DNA from: Flavobacteriaceae bacterium
Lineage (GTDB): Bacteria > Bacteroidota > Bacteroidia > Flavobacteriales > Flavobacteriaceae
Assembly (NCBI GenBank): GCA_016764435.1
Contig: JAESRX010000091.1
Coordinates: 9,829-51,350, forward strand
Length of the DNA: 41,522 nucleotides
Reading direction: 5' to 3'
Position numbers and translations under genes: made by a program. The notes under the pieces are model-generated. The model ran no database searches and was not told where the DNA came from. It was given only the letters and a program-made list of their open reading frames with translations. Shown here one piece after another: positions 25,158 to 33,239 of the stretch (within the stretch, counting starts at the first letter, position 1; every line of letters begins with the position of its first letter).

Positions 25158-26366
25158 ATGAGAGAAAACAAGAACATAGATAGATTATTTCAAGAGAAGT
25201 TAAAGGACTTTGAGGTGTCACCACCAATTAAATCCTGGAACTTTATCGAAAAAAACCTCGTGGTAAAACCTCCAAAAAGGAGCATGCCATTATGGATTCG
25301 CATTACCGGTATTGCGGCTATGTTACTTGCATTTATCTCCCTTGGAAACAACTATATTGCCCCTAAAAATTTAAGCAGCATTCAAGAGTTTATCTTTAAA
25401 CATAAAGACACTATTGAAAACATCGTAAAGAACGAGGAAAATCCGACAAAAAAAGTGATCACAGACCATGAAAACACCCTTTTTAACGTCGATGTAAAAG
25501 TGACTCCTTTAAATCCACATTTTCATCTTTCTGAAATTAATTTAGATACTTTTTCAGAAATACTGACGGAAACACCTCAAACAAACAAGCCTACTTTTTT
25601 TCTGAAAGACGCGCACAGCATTCCTTTAGGAACAGAAACTTCGAAGCCAGAAATACCTAAAGAAAAACGTTGGTCTATTGCGTATACGATAGCGCCTATT
25701 TATTTTAGTTCGTTTGGCTCAGGAGATTCCCCTGTAGATGCTCAATTTGAGAACAATAGCACCTCTGGAAAATCAAACTTTTCACATGGAATAAAGATTG
25801 CCTTTAAATTAAACAATAAATTCAGTGTACAATCTGGAGTAAACGTAGTAGACATAGGATATACAACCAATAACATTCACCTAACACCTGGAGTCGCTAT
25901 TATCAGTCTCTCCGACATTTCGAACAAGCCGATAGAAAGCTTAAAAACCACCAAAATGTCTTTAGGAAAAGAATTCAATACATCCCAAAATAATATAACG
26001 AATACTACCGGAAGCATCGACCAAGTATTTGGTTATATCGAAATTCCTTTGGAAATTAAATACCAGATAACAGACGGGAAATTAGGATTAAATATTGTAG
26101 GAGGATTTAGTACCTTATTTTTAAATAAAAACGAATTAGTAATAGAAGCAGACGGTTTTAGAACTAGTATAGGAGAAGCTTCTAATTTAAAAGAGATCAA
26201 TTTTAGCGGAAATATAGGGGTAGATGTTGATTACCTCATTCACAAAAACTTATACATAAATATAAGTCCCATGCTAAAAGTACAAACAAATACCTTTTCT
26301 AAAAGTACAGGCGATTATCAGCCGTATTATTTAGGAATTTACACCGGGTTAAACTTTAAGTTTTAG
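25158..26366 (+). CDS. Membrane-anchored protein with barrel-like C-terminus, putative anti-sigma partner
   Basis: A 402-residue protein. Residues 1-43 are cytoplasmic and resemble the short sigma-binding tails of Bacteroidota anti-sigma-like proteins (RLFQEKLKDFEVSPPIKSW). One helix spans about 44-62. A Thr/Asn-rich periplasmic linker spans 65-170. The C-terminal 230 residues look like an outer-membrane beta-barrel (alternating strands, SIAYTIAPIYFSSFG, FSVQSGVNVVDIGYTT, final YLGIYTGLNFKF). One chain would therefore touch both membranes, if the barrel prediction holds. It is co-transcribed with the ECF sigma gene and ends in a terminator. Known as a pair in Flavobacteriaceae; signal and regulon unknown. 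Confidence 0.72.
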   Translation: MRENKNIDRLFQEKLKDFEVSPPIKSWNFIEKNLVVKPPKRSMPLWIRITGIAAMLLAFISLGNNYIAPKNLSSIQEFIFKHKDTIENIVKNEENPTKKVITDHENTLFNVDVKVTPLNPHFHLSEINLDTFSEILTETPQTNKPTFFLKDAHSIPLGTETSKPEIPKEKRWSIAYTIAPIYFSSFGSGDSPVDAQFENNSTSGKSNFSHGIKIAFKLNNKFSVQSGVNVVDIGYTTNNIHLTPGVAIISLSDISNKPIESLKTTKMSLGKEFNTSQNNITNTTGSIDQVFGYIEIPLEIKYQITDGKLGLNIVGGFSTLFLNKNELVIEADGFRTSIGEASNLKEINFSGNIGVDVDYLIHKNLYINISPMLKVQTNTFSKSTGDYQPYYLGIYTGLNFKF

Positions 26367-26407
26367 TTGGTTTATTTATTTGGTTGGTTACCAAATAATG
26401 ATAAAGC

Positions 26408-26444
26408 AAAGCCATTTCTTCATTGAAATGGCTTTCTTTTTTTT
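26408..26444 (+). terminator. Terminator after sigma/anti-sigma-like unit
   Basis: A perfect 11-bp stem AAAGCCATTTC / GAAATGGCTTT, 6-nt loop, then a long T run. Confidence 0.92.
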
Positions 26445-26507
26445 CCTAGGAAAATCCTTTTAATTATTTGTAAATTAGCCTACATAAAATAAAAAACTAC
26501 AAACGAT

Positions 26508-28040
26508 ATGGACATACAATTAATGCTAGCACAATTAGGTATTAAAGATATAAACCACGGAACCTCTACCGGTTTAAATAATTTTGGATCAGGAGCCACC
26601 ATTTCTTCAATTTCTCCAGTAGATGGAGCCACCATAGGAAAAGTGACTACAACTACCCGTGAGGATTACGAAAAAGTTATGGACGCAGCCACGGTGGCAT
26701 TTAAAACTTGGCGCATGAAACCTGCACCATTGCGTGGAGAAATAGTACGACAGTTTGGAGACAAATTAAGAGAACTTAAACAACCATTAGGAGAACTCGT
26801 TTCTTATGAAATGGGAAAATCATTACAGGAAGGCCTAGGAGAGGTTCAAGAAATGATAGACATCTGTGATTTTGCCGTTGGTTTATCACGTCAATTGCAT
26901 GGACTTACCATGCACTCAGAACGCCCTGGACATAGAATGTACGAACAATACCATCCATTAGGAGTTGTTGGAATTATTTCTGCTTTTAATTTCCCAGTAG
27001 CTGTTTGGGCATGGAACACTGCCTTAGCATGGATATGTGGTGATGTTTGTGTTTGGAAAGCTTCTGAAAAAGCCCCCTTATGTAGCATTGCTTGTCAAAA
27101 CATTATTGCATCCGTTATCAAAGAAAATAACCTTCCAGAAGGACTTTCTTCTATTATTAATGGTGACTATAACGTTGGTGAATTTATGACTACCGATAAA
27201 AGAGTGCCTCTAATTTCTGCTACTGGATCTACCCGAATGGGAAAAATAGTAGCTCAAACAGTGGCCGGACGTTTAGGGAGATCACTCCTCGAATTAGGAG
27301 GAAACAATGCCATTATTGTCACCCCAGATGCTGATATAAAAATGACGGTAATAGGCGCTGTATTTGGTGCCGTAGGAACTGCAGGACAACGCTGTACATC
27401 TACACGTAGATTAATTATTCACGAATCTATGTACGATAAAGTAAAAGAAGCTGTAGTGGCTGCTTATGGACAATTACGTATCGGTGACCCTTTAGATGAG
27501 AACAATCACGTAGGGCCATTAATCGATACAGATGCTGTAAAAATGTACGAACATGCCTTAACTAAAGTAGTAGAAGAAGGTGGAAAAATCCTTGTAGAAG
27601 GAGGCGTACTTAAAGGAAAAGGATATGAAAGTGGATGCTATGTAAAACCAGCCATTGCAGAAGCTGACAATACCTTTGAAATAGTACAGCACGAAACTTT
27701 TGCGCCTATTTTATATTTATTAAAATACAGCGGAACTATTGAAAACGCGATGGACATTCAAAACGGTGTCGCACAAGGTTTATCAAGTGCCATTATGACT
27801 AATAACTTAAGAGAAGCAGAATTTTTCTTGAGTCAACAAGGTTCTGACTGTGGAATTGCCAATGTAAACATCGGAACTTCAGGAGCCGAAATTGGCGGAG
27901 CCTTTGGTGGAGAAAAAGAAACAGGTGGTGGACGTGAGTCCGGATCAGATGCATGGAAAGTGTATATGAGAAGACAAACAAATACGATTAATTACACGAC
28001 CGAATTACCCTTAGCACAAGGAATTAAATTCGATTTATAA
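26508..28040 (+). CDS. Aldehyde dehydrogenase, ALDH7-type (aminoadipate/piperideine-6-carboxylate)
   Basis: A 510-residue NAD(P)-dependent aldehyde dehydrogenase. Catalytic E262 is in LLELGGNNAI and the nucleophile C296 in GTAGQRCTSTRR. FNFPVAVWAWNTALAWICGDVCVWKASEK and the ending ETGGGRESGSDAWKVYMRRQTNTINY are typical of the ALDH7/antiquitin group, which oxidises alpha-aminoadipic semialdehyde in lysine breakdown. Group membership is a firm impression; substrate is inferred. It is transcribed alone with a strong terminator. Confidence 0.88.
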   Translation: MDIQLMLAQLGIKDINHGTSTGLNNFGSGATISSISPVDGATIGKVTTTTREDYEKVMDAATVAFKTWRMKPAPLRGEIVRQFGDKLRELKQPLGELVSYEMGKSLQEGLGEVQEMIDICDFAVGLSRQLHGLTMHSERPGHRMYEQYHPLGVVGIISAFNFPVAVWAWNTALAWICGDVCVWKASEKAPLCSIACQNIIASVIKENNLPEGLSSIINGDYNVGEFMTTDKRVPLISATGSTRMGKIVAQTVAGRLGRSLLELGGNNAIIVTPDADIKMTVIGAVFGAVGTAGQRCTSTRRLIIHESMYDKVKEAVVAAYGQLRIGDPLDENNHVGPLIDTDAVKMYEHALTKVVEEGGKILVEGGVLKGKGYESGCYVKPAIAEADNTFEIVQHETFAPILYLLKYSGTIENAMDIQNGVAQGLSSAIMTNNLREAEFFLSQQGSDCGIANVNIGTSGAEIGGAFGGEKETGGGRESGSDAWKVYMRRQTNTINYTTELPLAQGIKFDL

Positions 28041-28055
28041 TATAAAATAGACCGT

Positions 28056-28091
28056 AAAAAAAGACGAAACGCTATGTTTCGTCTTTTTTTT
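28056..28091 (+). terminator. Terminator after ALDH gene
   Basis: A perfect 15-bp stem AAAAAAAGACGAAAC / GTTTCGTCTTTTTTT with a 5-nt loop and T run. Confidence 0.93.
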
Positions 28092-28139
28092 ATACCCTAT
28101 TTCTAAAAAGCATCTTTTATATAAATGGGATAAATACAA

Positions 28140-28168
28140 TTGGTTTAGAATGAATAGCTGTATTTTTG
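28140..28168 (+). promoter_or_regulatory. Promoter of the hemerythrin-LuxR pair
   Basis: TTG (28140-28142), 18 nt, then TATTTTTG (28161-28168). Both halves fit the flavobacterial consensus. The ATG at 28184 follows 15 nt after the -7. Confidence 0.75.
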
Positions 28169-28183
28169 TACAAAACTAATTCC

Positions 28184-28891
28184 ATGCAACATATCCGAAA
28201 AACGTACATAAGTCCCGCTACTGAAGTGGCAGAGCTTATCAACGAAAATTATCATTTACTCTTATTTTTAGAACATTTAAATATTGATTTTTTGGTATAT
28301 GACAAAACGGTACAACAAGTCTGTGAAGAAAATAATATAGATCTGAACGTATTTATTGTCTTAGGAAACTTATACAATGGTTTTTTTCCAAATAAGGAAG
28401 AGCTAGATTCTTTAAAAGACATTGAGTTGATTATTCTGTTTTTAAGAAACAGCCATTTGTATTATAGAAACGAAGTCTATCCAAAAATATTAAAGTATAT
28501 CAGTATTCTTCGAGCGCACAATACCTCTAAGGACATCGCATTAGTAGAACGCTTTTTTAAAGACTATTTTAATGAAGTAGTCGAACACATGGGCTATGAA
28601 GATGAAATTGTATTCCCTTACTTTTCCCAATTATTAAGAGGCGACACACAAAATTCTAATTTTTCGGTAAAAGGATACAGAGAGCACCATTCTGACATCG
28701 AAGTTAAACTCTCCGATTTAAAAAATCTACTCCTCAAACATATCGTCATAAAAAATGAACGCACCACCCGACGTAAGTTTTTACATACCTTATTTGAATT
28801 AGAATTTGATTTAGGAATTCACTCAAGTATCGAAGAAAAAATACTACTTCCTCTTATAGAAAACATAGAAAAGGAGCAGGTACATGGATAA
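28184..28891 (+). CDS. Hemerythrin-domain protein with degenerate RIC/ScdA-like N-terminus
   Basis: A 235-residue soluble protein. A hemerythrin-type four-helix bundle is indicated by H91, H135 with E139 (EHMGYEDEIVFP), H168/H169 (REHHSDIE) and H213 with E217 (GIHSSIEEKILLPL), the spacing expected of a di-iron site. Residues 10-65 resemble DUF542, the N-terminal domain of RIC/ScdA iron-centre repair proteins, but the CCGG motif after GIDF is replaced by LVYD. It may sense or scavenge O2, NO or iron. It overlaps the LuxR-type gene by 8 nt, so the two are coupled. The start is the ATG 15 nt after the -7; an earlier in-frame TTG is within the promoter. Confidence 0.82.
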   Translation: MQHIRKTYISPATEVAELINENYHLLLFLEHLNIDFLVYDKTVQQVCEENNIDLNVFIVLGNLYNGFFPNKEELDSLKDIELIILFLRNSHLYYRNEVYPKILKYISILRAHNTSKDIALVERFFKDYFNEVVEHMGYEDEIVFPYFSQLLRGDTQNSNFSVKGYREHHSDIEVKLSDLKNLLLKHIVIKNERTTRRKFLHTLFELEFDLGIHSSIEEKILLPLIENIEKEQVHG

Positions 28892-29474
28892 GCAAAGAAC
28901 ACATATTATACTTATAGAACCTTCATACATCGTTTTTGAAGGACTTTCTCAAATTTTATTAAAGTCAAACAATCACTTTTCTATTTGTCATCACACGGAT
29001 TTAAAGCACATAGATTCTCTTATCAAAAAAGAGAACAACAATGTGGTTATCTTAAACCCTTCAATGCTTCAAAACAGGAATAATGACTATATAAAATTAA
29101 AAAACAATCACCCTTCTATCAGCTGGGTAGCCCTTGTTTACTCTTATTTCGACCAAGAAATTCTCCGTAAATTTGACAGCCAAATAAACATTACAGAACC
29201 TCCAAAAGACATCATTTCAAAAATCCTAAAAATAGCTGGACCTCAGAAAACAATAACAACGAATCGCCCAGTTGCTTTAACGGAACGGGAAACAGATATT
29301 CTACTTCATTTAATAGATGGACTCTCGAATAAAGAAATTGCGAACACCTTATCCATTAGTATCCATACCGTCATAAGCCACCGAAAAAATATTACCGAAA
29401 AAACAGGCATCAAAAGCTTACCTGGGCTCACTATTTATGCCATTACTAAAAAAATAATACAATTAGACGCTTAA
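28884..29474 (+). CDS. LuxR/NarL-type transcriptional regulator with a receiver-like N-terminus
   Basis: A 196-residue regulator. The C-terminal LuxR helix-turn-helix is complete: LTERETDILLHLIDGLSNKEIANTLSISIHTVISHRKNITEKTGI (about 131-175). The N-terminus has the alternating strands of a receiver (IILIEPSYIVFEGLSQIL, NVVILNPSM), but the acidic pocket and phospho-Asp are missing: the strand-3 position reads VVILNPSM. It therefore probably works without phosphorylation and may take its signal from the overlapping hemerythrin protein. The likely target is the receptor operon just downstream, where TCCCTA repeats occur. Confidence 0.85.
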   Translation: MDKQRTHIILIEPSYIVFEGLSQILLKSNNHFSICHHTDLKHIDSLIKKENNNVVILNPSMLQNRNNDYIKLKNNHPSISWVALVYSYFDQEILRKFDSQINITEPPKDIISKILKIAGPQKTITTNRPVALTERETDILLHLIDGLSNKEIANTLSISIHTVISHRKNITEKTGIKSLPGLTIYAITKKIIQLDA

Positions 29475-29475
29475 C

Positions 29476-29573
29476 TATCCCTATTTATAATTAATAGCAG
29501 TTACAATATCCCTATTTAAAGGGATTGTGAATTCCTTGCTATGACGCTACTTTTGTTCCCTATATAATCCCTA
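29476..29573 (+). promoter_or_regulatory. TCCCTA repeat cluster upstream of the second TonB receptor
   Basis: Four TCCCTA motifs occur in 98 bp at 29478, 29509, 29557 and 29568. The first two are within identical 12-mers TATCCCTATTTA whose starts (29476 and 29507) are 31 bp apart, about three helical turns. The second is half of an ATCCCT-N6-AGGGAT inverted repeat (29508-29525). They flank the -33/-7 promoter. A binding site array for the upstream LuxR-type regulator is the simplest reading. Confidence 0.6.
29525..29555 (+). promoter_or_regulatory. Promoter of the TonB receptor-PepSY-like operon
   Basis: TTG (29525-29527), 20 nt, TACTTTTG (29548-29555). It is a full match to the flavobacterial consensus, inside the TCCCTA cluster. 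Confidence 0.78.
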
Positions 29574-29577
29574 AATT

Positions 29578-29584
29578 AAAGGAG
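29578..29584 (+). promoter_or_regulatory. Shine-Dalgarno-like AAAGGAG
   Basis: AAAGGAG ends 5 nt before the receptor ATG. Such a strong purine box is rare among the genes of this window, where most starts have only A-rich leaders. It suggests high translation of this receptor when induced. Confidence 0.6.
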
Positions 29585-29589
29585 ACATC

Positions 29590-31965
29590 ATGAAGCAGGC
29601 AATTATCATTTTACTATGTATTCAAGGTTTATTTTCAAGCCTCTATGCATCAGAAACAGGTAGCATTACAGGAAATATAATAGACATGAATACGGAAGCA
29701 CTTCCATATGCTTCAGTCGTTCTAAAAAACATCAATACGGACACTACTTCAGGAACAATGTCCGATGATAACGGGTATTTTTATTTTAATAATATCCAAC
29801 CTGGTTCCTACCAAATATCTGTTTCCTACATGGGATTAACCAGCTATCAATCCGCAATCATTACCCTGAGAAAAGGGGAACGCATAGAAATTAAAGACAT
29901 CACCTTACAAGCATCTAAGAATATACTATCCGAAGTTGTGATACAAGGTAGTAATACGATTAGCGTTATTAAACCAACGTATGTTAAATATAAAGTAAGT
30001 TCCCTTATTTCTCAAACAGGAGGAAATGCCGGTGACATCTTAAAAAACATGCCTTCAATAGCGATGGATGGAAGTCTTGGACAGAATAGAAATATCAAAT
30101 ACAGAGGACTTGGTAGTGCGTATACAAAAGTACTGATCAATGGAAAAGACACGGGACTACGCGGTAAGAATAGAGAATCTATCATTGATCAAATTCCTGC
30201 AAGTAGCATCAAATATATTGAAATACTTTCTGTTCCTGGAGTAGAATACCAATCCGAAGGAATCAATGGTATTGTAAATATTGTTTTAAAAGAAAACCTT
30301 ACATACGGGACCAATGGAAACGTACAAGTAATGGTTGGAAATGGACACGGACTGTCTGGAGGCTTTGGAATCTCACATAAAACGGAGAAACTTACCGTAT
30401 TTGGAAATTACGACTATCAAGAAAAAGACCTGATTAAAATAGAAGAAAAACTAAAAACTTCTTTTAAAGACGGAGCCATATCTGGATACGAAAGAAAAAT
30501 AGAAAAAGAAGACAGACATTCTCTCAATCAAACCTTCAGAACAGGATTTGACTACTTACTACTCCCTAGAACAAAATTAAGCGCCACGTATATCTACGGG
30601 TCACAACAGGAAGGAAGAGCGAAGGTAAATGGGATGCAAGAGTCAGATTCAGACAGGAATTTCGAAGAAGGAGCCGAAGAAATAAAAACCAGAAAACAAC
30701 CGAGTGACTACCAACAAGTACTTGCATCGATTCAGCATTCGTTTAAAAACAATACACAGCTGTCTACTGATTTTAGTTATATGAAATCCAACCAAGACAA
30801 AAACGAATTAAAAACAACGCACAAGGTAGATAAAGACGGGCGATGGTTAGATTTAACACCAAAAGTTGAAGATAAAAATGAACTTAACGAACGCAGTACA
30901 TACACCTGGAGCCTCGGAATTAAAGAACTAAAAATAGGCGCTCAAAACATCCAACTAGGATATACTGGAATTTCAGAAACCAGTGATTTTAAGGCTTCAA
31001 AAAGTAAATTTAACTACAAGGATCTCAGCTGGTCTGTCGGGGCTGATGGGAAGGATAATTTTACACTAAAAGAAACCACACAAGCACTCTATGCGAGTGA
31101 TGAATTTACCTATTCGTTTTTGCGAATTAATGCAGGAATTAGATATGAGTTTACTCAAGTGACTTCTCTCACAACGGATCAAAACAACCAAGTAAAAGCA
31201 AATTACGCTATTGTATTACCTAATATTTCTTTTACCGCAAATATAGACAAGACACAATACCTAACTTTCAATTTTGGAAGACGTATTCGACGCCCTGGAT
31301 TTAAAGACTTAAATCCATATTTAGAAGAAAAGGAAATTGACTTTTTTAAGACTGGAAATCCGGATTTGATGCCAGAAAAAGCATGGGCCTATGAAATAGG
31401 ATATTTAAAAAACTTCAAGCACTTTAATATTGGAGCCAACCTCTTTTACAGAGACATCAATGATGTAATCCAAAAAACATTGACAGAAGACACTCAAGGA
31501 ATTATTACAGAAAAACCATTAAACACTGGACATGCCTGGACAAAAGGTATTGAATTTATGACGAGTATTTCAGCCCTTGACTTCTGGCAATTAAACGCAA
31601 GTTACTCCATCTTTAAATCAAAAATTACCAGTGGTGAATATAAAGGAGATGCCTTAAAAGACCAATATAAATGGTCTGCAAAAGCCATCAATGATTTTAA
31701 ATTACCTTACAATACGCAATTGCAACTATCCCTGAATGCTGTTGGCCCTAAAAAAACAAAAATAGAATCGGAAAAGACGATGTGGTTTTCAGATTTGGGT
31801 ATTGAGAAATCTATAGGAAATGGCGCCTCTCTAATGTTACGAGTGACAGATATATTTGATACATTATCTAACGATAAAACAAAATATACAGATAAATCTA
31901 CTACCTACGAACATGAAAGCACGTTAGGAAGGGTTTTCTTAGCAGGAGTTAAATATTCATTTTAA
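29590..31965 (+). CDS. TonB-dependent receptor family protein (OMP_b-brl_3-like)
   Basis: A 791-residue outer-membrane receptor. It has a signal peptide (1-20), a carboxypeptidase-regulatory-like domain (about 24-105), a plug (about 115-235: GDILKNMPSIAMDGSLGQNRNIKYRGLG, VLINGKDTGLRG, IKYIEILSVPGVEYQSEGINGIVNIVLK) and a barrel with RRIRRPGFKDLNPYLEEKE and a final FLAGVKYSF. The plug and barrel type is that of the OMP_b-brl_3 group, and the RRxxRPxxxDLNPY segment is diagnostic. Ligand unknown. It is controlled by the promoter with TCCCTA repeats, has an unusually good ribosome site, and is followed 11 nt later by a membrane protein. Confidence 0.9.
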   Translation: MKQAIIILLCIQGLFSSLYASETGSITGNIIDMNTEALPYASVVLKNINTDTTSGTMSDDNGYFYFNNIQPGSYQISVSYMGLTSYQSAIITLRKGERIEIKDITLQASKNILSEVVIQGSNTISVIKPTYVKYKVSSLISQTGGNAGDILKNMPSIAMDGSLGQNRNIKYRGLGSAYTKVLINGKDTGLRGKNRESIIDQIPASSIKYIEILSVPGVEYQSEGINGIVNIVLKENLTYGTNGNVQVMVGNGHGLSGGFGISHKTEKLTVFGNYDYQEKDLIKIEEKLKTSFKDGAISGYERKIEKEDRHSLNQTFRTGFDYLLLPRTKLSATYIYGSQQEGRAKVNGMQESDSDRNFEEGAEEIKTRKQPSDYQQVLASIQHSFKNNTQLSTDFSYMKSNQDKNELKTTHKVDKDGRWLDLTPKVEDKNELNERSTYTWSLGIKELKIGAQNIQLGYTGISETSDFKASKSKFNYKDLSWSVGADGKDNFTLKETTQALYASDEFTYSFLRINAGIRYEFTQVTSLTTDQNNQVKANYAIVLPNISFTANIDKTQYLTFNFGRRIRRPGFKDLNPYLEEKEIDFFKTGNPDLMPEKAWAYEIGYLKNFKHFNIGANLFYRDINDVIQKTLTEDTQGIITEKPLNTGHAWTKGIEFMTSISALDFWQLNASYSIFKSKITSGEYKGDALKDQYKWSAKAINDFKLPYNTQLQLSLNAVGPKKTKIESEKTMWFSDLGIEKSIGNGASLMLRVTDIFDTLSNDKTKYTDKSTTYEHESTLGRVFLAGVKYSF

Positions 31966-31976
31966 CTAAAAAAAAT

Positions 31977-32780
31977 ATGCTGAAAAAAACCAGAAAATGG
32001 CATAACTGGATTGGATTAATTTTAAGTATCCCCACTTTTATAGTGGGGTTTACTGCTTTATTAATCACCTTCGAAGGCGCTTATAAAAACAATACTAGTG
32101 AACCTCTTATTAATGTAGCCTGGCTACCTGGGTATTCTAAGATACTTTCAAATAGTGTAACTTCTGAAAAGAGTCCACGTATTAGAGCCAGTTTAAGCCT
32201 TTCTCTAAACGAACGCTTCATAGGTACTTCTAATGGGCTTTACGTTGTGAGAAACCATCAGGTAACAAGTATTACGACCATAGAAGGAACAGCGGTACAC
32301 TGTCTTCATAAGACTGATTCCTGTATTTGGATTGGCACAAAAAAGGGACTCTTTAAAATGGAACTTTCTTCGCGAAAAACAAGCGTAACGTTTGATAAAG
32401 AAATTCATCATATAGAAAGTCCTAACGATAGTACTCTTCTTATTTCAGATAACAAAACCCTTTATATAAGCACTAATAAAGGAGGTTCTTGGAGAAAAGA
32501 TAGTCTATCTCAAAACTTACACTTCCCTATAATAGCAACGGCTACTTCTCAACAAACGAAGAGTATTAAGCTCCATAAATTAATTATAGACATGCATACT
32601 GGAAAAGCATTTTTAGGTAAAAAACTTGAGGGTATTTGGGTTTTTATTTTAGGCCTGAGTCTGTCTGTTTTATCCTTTACAGGTAGTTACATGTGGTATA
32701 AAAAAAGAAGTAACAAAGCCAAACGTGCGACCAAAGCACTGGATATAAAACGAAAGAAAGATACACGTAAAATACAGTAA
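31977..32780 (+). CDS. PepSY-associated two-helix protein with propeller-like repeats
   Basis: A 267-residue inner-membrane protein. The first helix is in RKWHNWIGLILSIPTFIVGFTALLITFEG (6-34) and the second in GIWVFILGLSLSVLSFTGSYMWY (about 219-241), followed by a basic cytoplasmic tail. WHNWIGL and TFxxG are typical of PepSY-associated TM proteins. The periplasmic part (about 60-180) holds repeated strands FIGTSNGLYVV, IWIGTKKGLFKM and LYISTNKGGSWRK; the last is like a BNR/Asp-box. These look like blades of a partial beta-propeller. It is co-transcribed with the receptor and may couple uptake to a periplasmic or reductive step. Role unproven. Confidence 0.68.
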   Translation: MLKKTRKWHNWIGLILSIPTFIVGFTALLITFEGAYKNNTSEPLINVAWLPGYSKILSNSVTSEKSPRIRASLSLSLNERFIGTSNGLYVVRNHQVTSITTIEGTAVHCLHKTDSCIWIGTKKGLFKMELSSRKTSVTFDKEIHHIESPNDSTLLISDNKTLYISTNKGGSWRKDSLSQNLHFPIIATATSQQTKSIKLHKLIIDMHTGKAFLGKKLEGIWVFILGLSLSVLSFTGSYMWYKKRSNKAKRATKALDIKRKKDTRKIQ

Positions 32781-32793
32781 TTAGTAGCACAAA

Positions 32794-32834
32794 AAAAGAA
32801 CAAAGGTTTATTACAAGATTCCCTTTGTTCTTTT
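32794..32834. terminator. Terminator after the receptor operon
   Basis: A perfect 13-bp stem AAAAGAACAAAGG / CCTTTGTTCTTTT with a 15-nt loop. It has A and T runs on both sides, so it can also serve the convergent zinc-ribbon gene. Confidence 0.85.
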
Positions 32835-32843
32835 CTATAAATA

Positions 32844-33200
32844 CTAATCTTTTTTAATTAGCAGGTAATAATCATTTTCTAATTTTAGATATCCTTGGTC
32901 GTATATATAATAATAGGTATTTCCTGTTTTAGTAGTATATATGGAAGTGAAAAAATTAAATATAAAGCCTGCATCTAGCAACTTAATTTTAGTTGCTTTC
33001 GTTTTACCGAGATAATTAAGTTCCGTCAGAATTTTATAGTTCTTACGCAATCTATTATTGGTGTTACGAATTAACTTTTTACTATCAACATTCACATTAT
33101 TATTATAGGAATTCCTACAATAATCTGAGCAAAACTTTTTATCGATCCTACCATGGATAGTTTTGCTACATTCTAGGCATACTTTAATTTCTCCAATCAT
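32844..33200 (-). CDS. Small zinc-ribbon protein
   Basis: A 118-residue protein. The N-terminus has a CxxC...CxxxC zinc ribbon (C8, C11, C24, C28 in CLECSKTIHGRIDKKFCSDYCRNSY), like DUF2116-type ribbons. A basic helix (NRLRKNYKILTELNYLGKTKATKIKLLDAGF) and a strand-rich aromatic C-terminus (TGNTYYYIYDQGYLKLEND) follow. The charge and ribbon suggest nucleic-acid binding; function unknown. It is the first gene of the accessory region, on the same strand as the HNH gene 39 nt upstream. Confidence 0.65.
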   Translation of the reverse strand: MIGEIKVCLECSKTIHGRIDKKFCSDYCRNSYNNNVNVDSKKLIRNTNNRLRKNYKILTELNYLGKTKATKIKLLDAGFIFNFFTSIYTTKTGNTYYYIYDQGYLKLENDYYLLIKKD

Positions 33201-33239
33201 AACTGAGGATCTTATTTCGAAAATTCAAATTCCTAACTC

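Noticed and set aside
28166-28183. TTG start for the hemerythrin gene
   Set aside because: It overlaps the -7 element; the ATG at 28184 is correctly placed.
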